Shown here: one piece after another, positions 41,153 through 50,466 of the stretch
Position numbering within the stretch: position 1 is the stretch's first letter
Layout of the letters: the number at the start of each line of letters is the position of its first letter
Assembly: GCF_003350375.1 (NCBI RefSeq)
Contig: NZ_QQAR01000010.1
Coordinates: forward strand, 1-64,000
Source: Flavobacterium sp. AG291
GTDB lineage: Bacteria; Bacteroidota; Bacteroidia; Flavobacteriales; Flavobacteriaceae
DNA length: 64,000 bases
Reading direction: 5' to 3'
Notes under the pieces: model-generated
What the model saw: only the letters and a program-made list of their open reading frames with translations
Database searches by the model: none
What the model was told of the DNA's origin: nothing
Made by a program: the position numbers and the translations under genes

Positions 41153-42820
41153 TCAGTTCTTTTTAGGTGTTCTTGTTCTTGGTGCTCCTGAATTTGCCTT
41201 CATGGTTGAGCTTCCGTTTCGTGCCGCCGAAGCAGCGGTAACTTTTGGCGCTTTAGGCTCGGCCGGTGTTTCAGATTTAGCTACTGGTGCCTTTTTAAGT
41301 TTGTACAAATCCTGACGGCGGTCTTTTAATATGCGCACACTACCAAACTCATGCAGCTCTTTCAGCAGGTCGAGGTCAACGTCTACGATGATTGTCATCT
41401 CGGTATTAGGTGTTGCCTCAGCCTTAATTCCATTAGAAGGGAAAGAGAAATCAGATGGCGTAAACACAGCAGTCTGCGCATACTGAATGTCCATATTATT
41501 AACTCCGGGAAGGTTGCCAACACATCCGGCAATGGCCACATAACATTCGTTTTCTATGGCGCGGGCCTGGGCACAATGCCTCACACGGGTATAGCCGTTT
41601 TGGGTATCGGTAAGGAAAGGCACAAAGAGGATCTCCATACCATCATCGGCCATTAGGCGCGATAGCTCAGGGAACTCCACATCATAACATATTATGATGC
41701 CTATTTTTCCGCAATCGGTATCAAAGGTTTTTATTTCGTTACCGCCTACCATACCCCAGTAGTTTACCTCGTTAGGGGTAATGTGTATTTTGGTATACAT
41801 CTCAGAAGTACCATCACGTTTGCAAAGGAAACCTACATTGTACAGGTTACCATCTTCGAGCATGGGCATACTTCCGGTAATGATGTTGATGTTATAAGAT
41901 ATTGCCATTTCCTGGAAACGCTTGCGGATGGGCTCGCTAAAACGTGCAATTTCCCTGATGGCATCGGCTTCGCTCAGGTGGTTAAAGTCGGCCATAAGCG
42001 GAGCTATAAACAGTTCCGGGAATAGCGCAAAGTCACTTCCGTAACCCGATACGGCATCGATAAAAAATTCGGCCTGCTCAAACAAGGCTTCCAGATTGGC
42101 TAACGGACGCATTTGCCACTGTACCAACCCAAGGCGGATAATACTTTTTCGGGTATTGATAAGCGTGGGGCTTTTGTCGTAGTAAATGTTGTTCCACTCC
42201 ATAAGCACGGCATAATCCTGAGAGTTCTTGTCGCCCTCAAGGTAGTTGCGCATAACTTTTATAACGTGGAAATCATTACTTAGCTGAAATGCCAGTACGG
42301 GGTCGTGTATCTCTTTAAGGCGTACTTTTTCTATATATTCTTTGGGAGTAAGCTCATCGGCATGCTCTTCATAGCCGGGCATCCTTCCGGCGAAGATGAT
42401 GGAGCGAAGGTTAAGCTGTTCGCAAAGTTCCTTACGGGCTTCGTAAAGTCGACGGCCCAGGCGTAGGCCACGGTATTCAGGATCTATAAAAACGTCGATA
42501 CCATACAGTACCTCACCATCATAGTCGTGCGTGTCAAAACTATAATTACCTGTAATTTTCTCATAGGTATGGTTCATAGTAGCCTTTTTGTGATCTACTA
42601 TAAGCGAAAGCGCAGAGCCTACCACTTTATCATCTACCAGGACCACAAGCTGTCCTTCGGGAAATATCTTAAGCAGTCGCTTGATATCTTTTTCGGCCCA
42701 ATACGGCTCGTCCATATCCAGATCGACATCTTTATAAGCATGCTGCATTGAGAGGCGCAGCTCTTTATAATCTTCTATCCTTAAATTTCGTAATTCTACC
42801 TTGTTTATCTCTGCCTGCAT
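41153..42820 (-). CDS. GNAT acetyltransferase fused to a carbon-nitrogen hydrolase
   Basis: A 555-residue fusion. Residues about 1-215 form a GNAT N-acetyltransferase with the acetyl-CoA pyrophosphate-binding PEYRGLRLGRRLYEAR. Residues about 225-515 form a nitrilase-superfamily domain with catalytic triad Glu in FALFPELFIAPL, Lys in MYTKIHITPNE and Cys in GIIICYDVEFPEL. The C-terminal about 40 residues are low-complexity Ala/Lys/Pro/Thr. Similar fusions are widespread in Bacteroidota; the substrate is unknown. It is the first gene of a three-gene leftward run with the zinc ribbon and SDR. Confidence 0.92.
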   Translation of the reverse strand: MQAEINKVELRNLRIEDYKELRLSMQHAYKDVDLDMDEPYWAEKDIKRLLKIFPEGQLVVLVDDKVVGSALSLIVDHKKATMNHTYEKITGNYSFDTHDYDGEVLYGIDVFIDPEYRGLRLGRRLYEARKELCEQLNLRSIIFAGRMPGYEEHADELTPKEYIEKVRLKEIHDPVLAFQLSNDFHVIKVMRNYLEGDKNSQDYAVLMEWNNIYYDKSPTLINTRKSIIRLGLVQWQMRPLANLEALFEQAEFFIDAVSGYGSDFALFPELFIAPLMADFNHLSEADAIREIARFSEPIRKRFQEMAISYNINIITGSMPMLEDGNLYNVGFLCKRDGTSEMYTKIHITPNEVNYWGMVGGNEIKTFDTDCGKIGIIICYDVEFPELSRLMADDGMEILFVPFLTDTQNGYTRVRHCAQARAIENECYVAIAGCVGNLPGVNNMDIQYAQTAVFTPSDFSFPSNGIKAEATPNTEMTIIVDVDLDLLKELHEFGSVRILKDRRQDLYKLKKAPVAKSETPAEPKAPKVTAASAARNGSSTMKANSGAPRTRTPKKN

Positions 42821-43014
42821 AATCTCCTGATATTGTGTAAATATACAAATAAATTTTCCGTTTACAAACGTTTACAAATAACTACAACCGACCTTAAGCG
42901 GTTACTAACCGAATAAGTTTTGGCGGTTGCCGCAACTTTGCAATGTTGAAACTACGAAATAATCTCGTACAGCAGGAAATGATTTAACATTAACAATTTA
43001 ATTTTCTACACGCC

Positions 43015-43347
43015 ATGAACGCATTAAAAAACAAAGTACAGCTGATAGGTAACGCAGGAGCCGACCCTGAGATCAAGATTTTTGAAGCCGGAAAAAAACT
43101 GGCACGTTTGGTACTCGCAACAAATGAGAGCTATACCAACGACAAAGGCGAGCGCATAACTGATACCCAGTGGCACACCGTGACCGCATGGGGAAAGACC
43201 GCCGAGATTATTGAGAAGTATGTCACTAAAGGTAAAGAGCTGGCCATAGAGGGCAAGCTGACGCATCGCAGCTACGACGACAAGAATGGCGAGAAACGCT
43301 ATATTACAGAGGTTGTTGTTAGTGACGTGCTGCTTTTAGGTAAATAA
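43015..43347 (+). CDS. ssb: Single-stranded DNA-binding protein
   Basis: A 110-residue OB-fold protein: NKVQLIGNAGADPEIKIFEAGKKLARLVLATNE at the N-terminus, WHTVTAWGKTAEIIEKYVTKGKELAIEGKL, and IEVVVSDVLLL-like ending (ITEVVVSDVLLLGK). It is shorter than typical SSBs and lacks the glycine-rich linker and acidic C-terminal tip (DDxPF) used to recruit partner proteins. It is therefore a secondary SSB (or one for DNA uptake or recombination) rather than the replication SSB, as inferred from the missing tip. Confidence 0.92.
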   Translation: MNALKNKVQLIGNAGADPEIKIFEAGKKLARLVLATNESYTNDKGERITDTQWHTVTAWGKTAEIIEKYVTKGKELAIEGKLTHRSYDDKNGEKRYITEVVVSDVLLLGK

Positions 43348-43373
43348 AACCGGTTTTTTTAAAAGGAGGTTTT

Positions 43374-43410
43374 AGCCCTTTTTGCCTGCCCCCGGCGAAA
43401 GGGCTTTTTT
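43374..43410 (+). terminator. Rho-independent terminator of ssb
   Basis: AGCCCTTT (43374-43381) pairs with AAAGGGCT (43398-43405) around a GC-rich loop with CCCCCGGCG, followed by T5. Confidence 0.8.
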
Positions 43411-43448
43411 AATTTTATTTGTTGAAGTGAATTCAAATTGTATATTTT

Positions 43449-43526
43449 ACCACAAAGAGCACAATGAATTACTCTATGTTCGCAAAGCTTTGTGGTCATT
43501 GTGCCTTCTTTGTGAACCTTGTGGTT
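43449..43526. repeat. ACCACAAAG...CTTGTGGTT intergenic palindrome
   Basis: ACCACAAAGAGCACAATG and its partners TTTGTGGTCATTGTGCC and TTCTTTGTGAACCTTGTGGTT make a nested imperfect inverted repeat. It belongs to the same family as 27089-27160 and 32596-32658. Confidence 0.7.
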
Positions 43527-43539
43527 AGAATGAGGCCGA

Positions 43540-44439
43540 TTAATACAAGTCCCTCGCGACCCTATATGTATTCGTATGTGCCTCAATAATAACTTTTATA
43601 TCCGGGCTATAACCGCCACCCATACTGCACTGTACTGGTATGCTCAGTTTATAGCAAAGGGATAATACAAATTCATCACGTTGTTTACAGCCATTTATGG
43701 AACATCCCAGTTTACCCAGCTTATCGGAAGCGAGTATATCAACACCGCTGAGGTAAAAGATAAAATCAGGTTTTTGTTCGTCAATCAGTTTGGGCAGCGT
43801 TTCCCGGAGTATTGACAGGTATTCTTCATCACCGGTGTTGTCCGGCAGGGCAATATCAAGATCAGAAAGCTCTTTTTTAAACGGATAGTTGGTTTTACCA
43901 TGCATTGAGAAGGTAAATACAGCATCGTTGCCGGTAAATATTTCGGCAGTACCATTGCCCTGATGCACATCGAGGTCTACAATCAAAACCTTTTTTGCCA
44001 GTTTGTTATTGACGAGGTATTGTGCGCCAATGGCCTGGTCGTTCAACAAACAAAAGGCCTCGCCACGGTCGCTGTAGGCATGGTGGGTACCACCTGCTAT
44101 ATTAAAGGCAATGCCGTGCTGCATGGCCTGATGCACTCCCCAAATGGTTCCCTGTGCAATGCGCAATTCGCGTTCTACCAATTCAGCGGAAAGCGGAAAA
44201 CCAATCTTCCGTACAGCCCTCGGATCGAGTGTGAGATTGAGCAGTTCGTCAACATAGTTCTTGTCGTGTACCGCCAGTATGTTTCCCATATCAGGCAGAC
44301 CGGGTTCATAAAAATCGGCAGGGTTTGCCGTACCCTCGTGAAGCAACTGCTGTGGCAATAGTTCGTATTTTATCATCGGGAAACGATGCCCTTCCGGTAG
44401 CGGATGTTTGTAAATAGGATGGTAAGCGATGAGGAGCAT
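43540..44439 (-). CDS. Histone-deacetylase-like family hydrolase (class II, AcuC-like)
   Basis: A 299-residue arginase/deacetylase-fold Zn enzyme. Key motifs: HDKNYVDELL, GGTHHAYSDRGEAFCLLND (tandem His charge-relay), LIVDLDVHQGNGTAEI (Zn-binding D and H), FYLSGVDILASDKLG (Zn Asp) and MGGGYSPD. The length and catalytic residues are complete. In bacteria these enzymes deacetylate acetoin-utilisation proteins, polyamines or other amides; the substrate is not known. It overlaps by one base with the small membrane gene upstream. Confidence 0.93.
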   Translation of the reverse strand: MLLIAYHPIYKHPLPEGHRFPMIKYELLPQQLLHEGTANPADFYEPGLPDMGNILAVHDKNYVDELLNLTLDPRAVRKIGFPLSAELVERELRIAQGTIWGVHQAMQHGIAFNIAGGTHHAYSDRGEAFCLLNDQAIGAQYLVNNKLAKKVLIVDLDVHQGNGTAEIFTGNDAVFTFSMHGKTNYPFKKELSDLDIALPDNTGDEEYLSILRETLPKLIDEQKPDFIFYLSGVDILASDKLGKLGCSINGCKQRDEFVLSLCYKLSIPVQCSMGGGYSPDIKVIIEAHTNTYRVARDLY

Positions 44440-44756
44440 TAACGTCTTGTAATCGTATAAATTTTAAGCATTAACAATAGGGTAGATAATAGTCCAAGTA
44501 TCAATCCTGTTTTTTTGTTCTCATTCTTTTTAGAGGTGTTCAGGAAGATGTAACCCGAAAAAGTAAGCATCAGTATTGAAATCACTGTTAATACCCTTCC
44601 GTTTTGAAGAAATTCAGGGTAATAGGATAAATAGGTTTCACGGGCGGTTTCGGTGTCCACTATTTTTGAGCTTATGGCAAACCACAGGAAGAGGTCGGCT
44701 AATATAAAACCCACGAAAAATATAGCAATCCAGAATACAACGGGAGATTTCTTCAT
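44439..44756 (-). CDS. Small membrane protein, paralogous family copy B
   Basis: A 105-residue protein with three predicted membrane segments. It shares with copies A (23897-24214) and C (44779-45093) the layout W(F/V).. helix, a Y.....YP central loop (YLSYYPEFLQNGRVLTVISILML), an (S/A)GYIF-type end and a third helix near the C-terminus. It lies between HDAC (stop of this gene overlapping its start) and copy C. The function is unknown. Confidence 0.8.
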   Translation of the reverse strand: MKKSPVVFWIAIFFVGFILADLFLWFAISSKIVDTETARETYLSYYPEFLQNGRVLTVISILMLTFSGYIFLNTSKKNENKKTGLILGLLSTLLLMLKIYTITRR

Positions 44757-44778
44757 TTCGCTAAGATAAGCGATTCAC

Positions 44779-45093
44779 TTAAAGCAGCGTAAACATTTTC
44801 CAGATAATGATTAAAGCTAATGCTGTAGCAATAGTAGCTGTGGTTATCTTGATAAAATTAGTTTTGGCAGAGCGGATAAAGATAAAAGAAGCGAATACCA
44901 GCAGGAGTATAGGCAGTATACTTAATCCTTTAAGATTTCTAACCTGTTCCGGATACTGATTAAGGTAAGCACTTTGATACTGTGACGCATTGTAGCCATT
45001 GGTAATGTTTACCCACAAAAAAACATCGCCAAGTATAAATAACAATGAAACCACAGCCATAAAGATGAGAAAGTTTTTGGTGCTGTTGTTCAT
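44779..45093 (-). CDS. Small membrane protein, paralogous family copy C
   Basis: A 104-residue protein with three predicted membrane segments, 22 bases upstream of copy B. Central loop YLNQYPEQVRNLKGLSILPILLL; C-terminal part SFIFIRSAKTNFIKITTATI and IIWKMFTLL matches copy A (VNYLKVLSIIFAG and LWQVFSLM) more closely than copy B. It is the first gene of a probable three-gene run ending in HDAC. The function is unknown. Confidence 0.8.
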   Translation of the reverse strand: MNNSTKNFLIFMAVVSLLFILGDVFLWVNITNGYNASQYQSAYLNQYPEQVRNLKGLSILPILLLVFASFIFIRSAKTNFIKITTATIATALALIIIWKMFTLL

Positions 45094-45151
45094 AATGTGG
45101 TGTTTAGTGTTGTATTACATAAAGTTAGGAATTTCTTTTTGTGTTCTAAAA

Positions 45152-45180
45152 TAAAAAGCCATCCTTTTCAGGATGACTTT
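45152..45180 (-). terminator. Rho-independent terminator of the second serine hydrolase gene
   Basis: On the minus strand AAGTCATCCT-GAAA-AGGATGGCTT (one mismatch) is followed by TTTATTTT, about 40 bases beyond the stop at 45222. Confidence 0.8.
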
Positions 45181-45221
45181 TATGTGTTTTTTCATGCTAT
45201 TAACAGACAACGATAGTATAA

Positions 45222-46613
45222 CTACTTTACTTTTTTAGCAGCCATTTCATTGCCATTTTGCTTTAGGATGGCTGTAGTAACACTACCTTTGTCGTTTTTT
45301 TCAAATACCAGTTGGGCTTTTACCACTTTCAGGAAAAAAGTATTCTCACTTTCAGGAAAAATTGGGAATTTTTGCTGGCCGGGTAATTGGGTGTAGAGTT
45401 GTCCATTATCAAATGTAATAGCCATATTATAACCCGGTTGAAGTTCATACTCGCCTACAAAAGATTTAAGTTGGTCTTCCTTAAGAGTAATTTCTGTATG
45501 GGTATCTTTAACAATTACCGGCGATTTACCGTATAACAGACGACGTACATTATTCGTAAAAGATAATCCTGTTTCGTTGTTTTGTAATACTATTATTGTC
45601 TTGTCATTATCCATCTCCCTTTCAATAAAGGTAACATAGCCCGGCCACCCTCCGCTGTGATTTGCGATCTTGCCATAATCATCAGACTTGTTTACCATCC
45701 AGCCAAATCCGTAATTTGTCTTCTCGTTGTCAGGTAATACAGGTGGCGTAAATACAAGTTCAAGTGATTTTTTAGAAACAAGCTTATCGGTATATAGGGC
45801 CCTGTCCCATTTCAACAGGTCAGTTGTAGTTGAATTTACAGTACCGTCTCCCACTATTCCGTCAAGGCATATCACATAGTTATTATTGGGGTCGTTGTCA
45901 GGTAATATTTTTTTATGGTTGGCATCAAATACGTAGCCATATGCATAATTGTCAATTTTTTTAGGAGCAAGCCTGCGGGTGTATACAAAAGTATTATTCA
46001 TTTTTAGTGGCTTAAAAATATTGTCAGCCAAAAAATCAGCATACGTTGTTCCTGATGCTTTTTCTATTATTGATGCTAACAATGCATAACCGGTATTACT
46101 GTAGTCAAACTTACTGCCCGGCGTAAAATCTGCTGCCGGTTTTTCCTTCGCAAACAGGGTAATGATGTCTTTGTTGGTGTTTATCTTAGTGGTATCTCCT
46201 TTTGTACCTATCAGCTGCATATAATCAGGTAAGCCACCGGTATGGTTTAGCAGTTGCCTTACGGTAATTTCATTATAAAAACCCAGCTCAGGGATATATT
46301 TGGCAATCGGGTCATCATATTTCAGTTTGCCTTTTTGTTCTAAAAGCACTATGCCCATCGCTGTAAACTGTTTTGATACTGATGCAAGTTCAAAAATCGA
46401 ATTATCATCAAGCGGCAGTTTTTTGGTTTCATCACGTAAGCCAAAGCTCTTCTTGTATATTACATTCCCTTTTTCGGCGATAAGTACATTCCCATTGAAT
46501 TCCTGTTTAGCGGAAAGCGATGTAAAAAGGCTGTCAATTTTTTGTATACGACTATCCTGAGCATTGGCAATGCCCATATAAGACAATAATGTGAGCAGTA
46601 AAATTTTTTTCAT
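45222..46613 (-). CDS. Secreted serine hydrolase, class C beta-lactamase fold
   Basis: A 463-residue protein with a signal peptide (MKKILLLTLLSYMGIAN-AQ). The S-x-x-K motif is SVSKQF (about 78-83), the Tyr motif FDYSNTGYALL (about 169-179, Y-x-N), and NHSGGWPGY is a likely KTG-equivalent region near 335. A C-terminal lipocalin-like extension (about 370-463) beginning KEDQLKSFVGEYELQPG is common in this group. Members cleave D-peptides or esters. It shows only superfamily similarity to the hydrolase at 3364-4578 (membrane anchored), not a recent duplication. Confidence 0.9.
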   Translation of the reverse strand: MKKILLLTLLSYMGIANAQDSRIQKIDSLFTSLSAKQEFNGNVLIAEKGNVIYKKSFGLRDETKKLPLDDNSIFELASVSKQFTAMGIVLLEQKGKLKYDDPIAKYIPELGFYNEITVRQLLNHTGGLPDYMQLIGTKGDTTKINTNKDIITLFAKEKPAADFTPGSKFDYSNTGYALLASIIEKASGTTYADFLADNIFKPLKMNNTFVYTRRLAPKKIDNYAYGYVFDANHKKILPDNDPNNNYVICLDGIVGDGTVNSTTTDLLKWDRALYTDKLVSKKSLELVFTPPVLPDNEKTNYGFGWMVNKSDDYGKIANHSGGWPGYVTFIEREMDNDKTIIVLQNNETGLSFTNNVRRLLYGKSPVIVKDTHTEITLKEDQLKSFVGEYELQPGYNMAITFDNGQLYTQLPGQQKFPIFPESENTFFLKVVKAQLVFEKNDKGSVTTAILKQNGNEMAAKKVK

Positions 46614-46720
46614 GTTGGTTAAGGTTTAATAATAAGACGATTATTTTAGGATGATGTTACAGTTGTGTAGTAAAAGTTTTATGTAAATGAATTCCATCGT
46701 CAGACTCATTTTAAACAATT

Positions 46721-46752
46721 AAAAAGGGCCGTATCATTTTTGATACAGCCCT
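46721..46752 (-). terminator. Rho-independent terminator of metG
   Basis: AGGGCCGTATCA-TTTT-TGATACAGCCCT (46725-46752; one mismatch) is followed on the minus strand by TTTTTAATT. It starts 24 bases after the metG stop. Confidence 0.88.
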
Positions 46753-46776
46753 CATATGTTTTACAAAAAAGTATTA

Positions 46777-48849
46777 TTAACTAATCACTTCACCATTCCC
46801 TACACCATCAGTATCAGGGTTAACGAATACCATTTTGCCTTCGGCGTTTTGCGTCATAAGTATCATGCCCTGGCTTTCTACACCGCGAAGGGCACGAGGT
46901 GCAAGGTTAACCAATACAGTAACACGCTTTCCTACCACTTCTTCCGGTGTAAAGCTCTCGGCAATACCCGAAACAATAGTACGCACATCAATACCGGTAT
47001 CTACTTTTAAAACCAGAAGTTTGTTGGCTTTTGGCATTTTTTCAGCCTCTAAGATAGTTCCGGTACGGATATCCATTTTCGCAAAATCATCATACTGGAT
47101 TAGGTCTTTTTGAGGCTCAGCTTTTTTATTCTCTGCTTTGTTGGCTGTTTTGGTAGCCTCAAGGCGGTCTATTTGTTTTTGTATCGTTTCGTCTTCTATT
47201 TTAGCGAATAGCAACTCGGCCTGGCCTATTGTACTACCTGCAACAAGAAGGTCTGATTTTACAGAAATATCGTCCCAGTTCAATGACCCTTCGCTTATAG
47301 CCAGCATATTTTTAAGTTTGGCAGCCGTAAACGGAAGGAACGGCTCAGATAGTACTGATAATGCAGCAGCTATTTGCAGCGCCACATACATTTGTGTCTG
47401 TACACGTGCCGGATCTTCCTTAATCACTTTCCAAGGTTCTTCGTCTGCCAGGTATTTGTTACCAAGGCGGGCAAGGTTCATAAGCTCGGTAAGCGCTTCC
47501 CTAAAGCGGTAACGCTCAATTGATGATGCGATAACGGCAGGGTAGGCACGCATTTCGGTAAGCGTAGCTTCATCCACATCGCTGTAAGCATTGGGTGCAG
47601 GCACTACACCTTCATAATATTTATTGGTAAGTACTACCACACGGTTAATGAAGTTGCCGAAGATGGCTACCAGCTCATTATTGTTTCTTGCCTGAAAATC
47701 TTTCCAGGTAAAGTCGTTGTCTTTAGTTTCAGGTGCCGTAGCAGTCAGCGAATAACGCAATACATCCTGTTGGCCCGGGAAATCCTGCAGGTACTCGTGT
47801 AACCATACTGCCCAGTTTTTAGAAGTAGACAGTTTGTTGCCCTCAAGGTTCAGGAACTCATTGGCAGGAACGTTATCCGGCATAATATATGAGCCTTCGG
47901 CTTTAAGCATTGCAGGGAATATCACGCAATGGAAAACAATATTGTCTTTCCCGATAAAGTGAACCAGTTTGGTATCGGCACTTTTCCAGTACGGTTCCCA
48001 GTCTTTGCCTTCACGAGCAGCCCATTCTTTAGTAGATGAGATGTATCCGATAGGCGCATCAAACCATACATAAAGCACTTTACCCTCGGCACCTTCTACA
48101 GGAACCGGGATACCCCAGTCAAGGTCACGGGTTACCGCACGTGGCTTAAGCCCGTCTTCCAGCCATGATTTTACCTGACCGTATACGTTAGGCTTCCAGT
48201 CGTTTTTATGGCCTTCCAGTATCCATTCGCGAAGAAATGCATCATATTGATCTAATGGAAGGAACCAGTGTTTTGTAGATTTTAGCACAGGTGTTGTTCC
48301 TGTTATGGTTGACTTAGGATTGATAAGATCCGTAGCATTAAGCGATGTACCACAATTTTCGCACTGGTCGCCATAAGCATCCGGGTGGCTGCATTTAGGG
48401 CAGGTACCGGTTACAAAACGGTCAGCAAGGAACTGGTCCGCTTTTTCATCATAAAGCTGCTCGGTAACTTCTTCTATGAATTTATCCTCGTTGTACAGCT
48501 TTTTGAAAAACTCCGATGCTGTTTCATGATGGATCTTTGCAGACGTACGCGAATAGTTATCGAACGAGATGCCAAAATCCTCAAAAGACTGCTTAATGAT
48601 AGCGTGGTATTTGTCTATTACCTCCTGTGGCGTAATACCTTCTTTCTTAGCTTTCATAGATATGGCAACCCCGTGCTCATCGCTTCCGCAGATAAACGCC
48701 ACGTCTTTACCCTGAAGCCTCAGGAAACGTGAGTAAATATCTCCGGGAACATAAACACCTGCAAGGTGGCCTATATGTATGGGACCGTTAGTATAAGGCA
48801 AAGCGGCAGTAACAGTATATCTTTTTGGATCTTGTAACATCGGGTTCAT
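46777..48849 (-). CDS. metG: Methionyl-tRNA synthetase
   Basis: A 690-residue class I aminoacyl-tRNA synthetase. HIGH motif PIHIGHLAG near residue 20, a four-cysteine zinc knuckle ([18 protein letters not shown]), and the KMSKS-equivalent [13 protein letters not shown]-terminal EMAP II-like tRNA-binding domain (about 580-690) follows a lysine-rich linker, [26 protein letters not shown] -7 element is 14 bases upstream of the ATG at 48849; an alternative ATG lies three codons in. An isolated gene with its own terminator. Confidence 0.96.
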   Translation of the reverse strand: MNPMLQDPKRYTVTAALPYTNGPIHIGHLAGVYVPGDIYSRFLRLQGKDVAFICGSDEHGVAISMKAKKEGITPQEVIDKYHAIIKQSFEDFGISFDNYSRTSAKIHHETASEFFKKLYNEDKFIEEVTEQLYDEKADQFLADRFVTGTCPKCSHPDAYGDQCENCGTSLNATDLINPKSTITGTTPVLKSTKHWFLPLDQYDAFLREWILEGHKNDWKPNVYGQVKSWLEDGLKPRAVTRDLDWGIPVPVEGAEGKVLYVWFDAPIGYISSTKEWAAREGKDWEPYWKSADTKLVHFIGKDNIVFHCVIFPAMLKAEGSYIMPDNVPANEFLNLEGNKLSTSKNWAVWLHEYLQDFPGQQDVLRYSLTATAPETKDNDFTWKDFQARNNNELVAIFGNFINRVVVLTNKYYEGVVPAPNAYSDVDEATLTEMRAYPAVIASSIERYRFREALTELMNLARLGNKYLADEEPWKVIKEDPARVQTQMYVALQIAAALSVLSEPFLPFTAAKLKNMLAISEGSLNWDDISVKSDLLVAGSTIGQAELLFAKIEDETIQKQIDRLEATKTANKAENKKAEPQKDLIQYDDFAKMDIRTGTILEAEKMPKANKLLVLKVDTGIDVRTIVSGIAESFTPEEVVGKRVTVLVNLAPRALRGVESQGMILMTQNAEGKMVFVNPDTDGVGNGEVIS

Positions 48850-48862
48850 TTTATTAGAAATG

Positions 48863-48870
48863 CAAAAGTA
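48863..48870 (-). promoter_or_regulatory. -7 promoter element TACTTTTG for metG
   Basis: An exact TAnnTTTG match on the minus strand, giving a very short 5' leader. Confidence 0.45.
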
Positions 48871-48955
48871 CGAAATAATGGCTTAAAAATTTCGCCACGA
48901 ATTGCACCAGTACTACGAATTATTTTATGAGTAAATCCATTCGGAAACCTTTGTG

Positions 48956-48963
48956 TATATTTG
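48956..48963 (+). promoter_or_regulatory. -7 promoter element TATATTTG for the LD-carboxypeptidase
   Basis: An exact TAnnTTTG match 18 bases before the ATG at 48982; it rules out the longer reading frame starting inside the promoter. Confidence 0.5.
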
Positions 48964-48981
48964 TGGTATAGCCAAAAAGCA

Positions 48982-49941
48982 ATGCAAAGAATCTTTTTAT
49001 CATTACTCTTACTTTTATCGATAACATTACAAGCCCAAATGTCTGTAAAAATTCCGCCTTACCTTAAAAAAGGCGATACGGTTGGTATTTTGGCTACAGC
49101 CCGAAAAGTAGATATGGCTCCATTAGAACCGGCTATACAACTTTTAAAAAGCTGGGGTCTTAATGTAGTGATAGGTAAAACGGTTGGGCTTGATAATAAC
49201 CAGCTTGCCGGGCAGGACTGGCAACGTGCCCAGGATTTTCAGAATATGCTTGATAATCCTAACATAAAAGCAATCTGGACAGCCAAAGGTGGCTATGGTA
49301 CCGTGCGCATGATTGACAGGCTCGATTTTACCAAATTTAAACAGCATCCCAAATGGCTGGTAGGTTTTAGTGACTTTACCGTGATGCATAGCCATGTTAA
49401 TAATTTTGATATTGCAACTCTGCATTCTATTGCCTGTATTAGTGTGAAGGGGGCTACGCCCGAAGCTATCGAAGGGTTGCGTAAAGGACTTATGGGAGGT
49501 AAGATCGAATACAATATTGAACCACACACTTTCAATAAAACCGGAAAGGCACATGGAGAACTGATAGGGGGGAACCTTTCGGTGCTTTATAGCATAATGG
49601 GATCTGCATCTGAAGCAGATTATAAAGGGAAGATCATTTTTATTGAAGACCTTGATGAGTATCTGTACCATATCGACCGTATGATGATGAACCTTAAACG
49701 TAATGGTTATTTTAAAGATGTAAAGGGTATAATAATAGGCGGCATGACCAAGATGAGGGATAACGACATTCCCTGGGGGCATGACGCACTGGAAATTATT
49801 CAGGATATTACTAAAGAGTACAATATCCCGATTTGTTTTAACTTCCCTGCCGGTCATATTAAAGATAACAGGGCACTTGTTTTTGGAAAACAAATTACAC
49901 TCGATGTTTCAGCTTCAGGAACTAAAATAACCTTTGACTAA
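48982..49941 (+). CDS. LD-carboxypeptidase, peptidase family S66
   Basis: A 319-residue envelope protein with an N-terminal signal peptide (MQRIFLSLLLLLSIT, ending near LQAQ). Family S66 features: PPYLKKGDTVGILATAR near the N-terminus, catalytic Ser in WLVGFSDFTVMHSH, Glu/His region FIEDLDEYLYHIDRMM, and FPAGHIKDNRALVFG with the catalytic His. These enzymes trim the terminal D-Ala from the LD-tetrapeptide of recycled murein, usually in the cytosol. The signal peptide here suggests a periplasmic form. Its stop overlaps the yraN-like start by one base. Confidence 0.92.
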   Translation: MQRIFLSLLLLLSITLQAQMSVKIPPYLKKGDTVGILATARKVDMAPLEPAIQLLKSWGLNVVIGKTVGLDNNQLAGQDWQRAQDFQNMLDNPNIKAIWTAKGGYGTVRMIDRLDFTKFKQHPKWLVGFSDFTVMHSHVNNFDIATLHSIACISVKGATPEAIEGLRKGLMGGKIEYNIEPHTFNKTGKAHGELIGGNLSVLYSIMGSASEADYKGKIIFIEDLDEYLYHIDRMMMNLKRNGYFKDVKGIIIGGMTKMRDNDIPWGHDALEIIQDITKEYNIPICFNFPAGHIKDNRALVFGKQITLDVSASGTKITFD

Positions 49942-50300
49942 TGGCAGAGCATAACGACCTTGGAAAGACAGGTGAAGAAAAAGCTGTCGAATTTCTTCAG
50001 AAGAATGGATATAGTATTTTACAGCGTAATTATGTTTTCCAGAAAGCAGAAATTGACATCATAGCTCAAAAGGACAATATTCTTGCTGTTGTTGAGGTAA
50101 AAACACGTTCTTCTTTAGAGTTCGGACTGCCTCAGGATTTTGTTAAGCCTAAAAAGATCCAGCTTTTGGTTAAAGCGGTAAATGAATATGTAATTGAAAA
50201 CGATTTGGATGCTGATGTGCGGTTTGATATTATCTCGGTTTACAAAAACGGGAATGTATATGAGATCGAGCATCTGGAAGATGCCTTTTTTCATTTTTAA
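49941..50300 (+). CDS. YraN-family (UPF0102) endonuclease-like protein
   Basis: A 119-residue small protein of the restriction-endonuclease-like fold. The PD-(D/E)XK core is EIDIIAQKDNILAVVEVKTRSS (about 36-57). The start MAEHNDLGKTGEEKAVEFLQKNGY is typical of YraN. The role is unknown; some relatives aid DNA processing. It is translationally coupled to the LD-carboxypeptidase gene by a one-base overlap. Confidence 0.93.
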   Translation: MAEHNDLGKTGEEKAVEFLQKNGYSILQRNYVFQKAEIDIIAQKDNILAVVEVKTRSSLEFGLPQDFVKPKKIQLLVKAVNEYVIENDLDADVRFDIISVYKNGNVYEIEHLEDAFFHF

Positions 50301-50466
50301 GAAAACAGGATTGTTATTTTTTCTTGCGGTATTAAAAAAAGAACCTAAAATGTTAACTTTATCTAAAAAAATGTTATTTTCGCAATACCCTGAATCTGCT
50401 TAATTCATTGCATTTTCGTAAAAAAATACTTGAATTATAAAAAATGTTCTTTTTTGAGTTGTTATA

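Noticed and set aside
3364..46613. Two serine hydrolases as antibiotic-resistance beta-lactamases
   Set aside because: Only superfamily motifs are visible; the sequences do not show specific AmpC features, so a resistance call is not supported.
46777..48849. MetG KMSKS motif reads KLSTS
   Set aside because: A usual variant in Bacteroidota methionyl-tRNA synthetases; not a sign of decay.
49144..49893. Minus-strand open frame of 249 codons inside the LD-carboxypeptidase gene
   Set aside because: Antisense shadow of a gene with a complete S66 signature.
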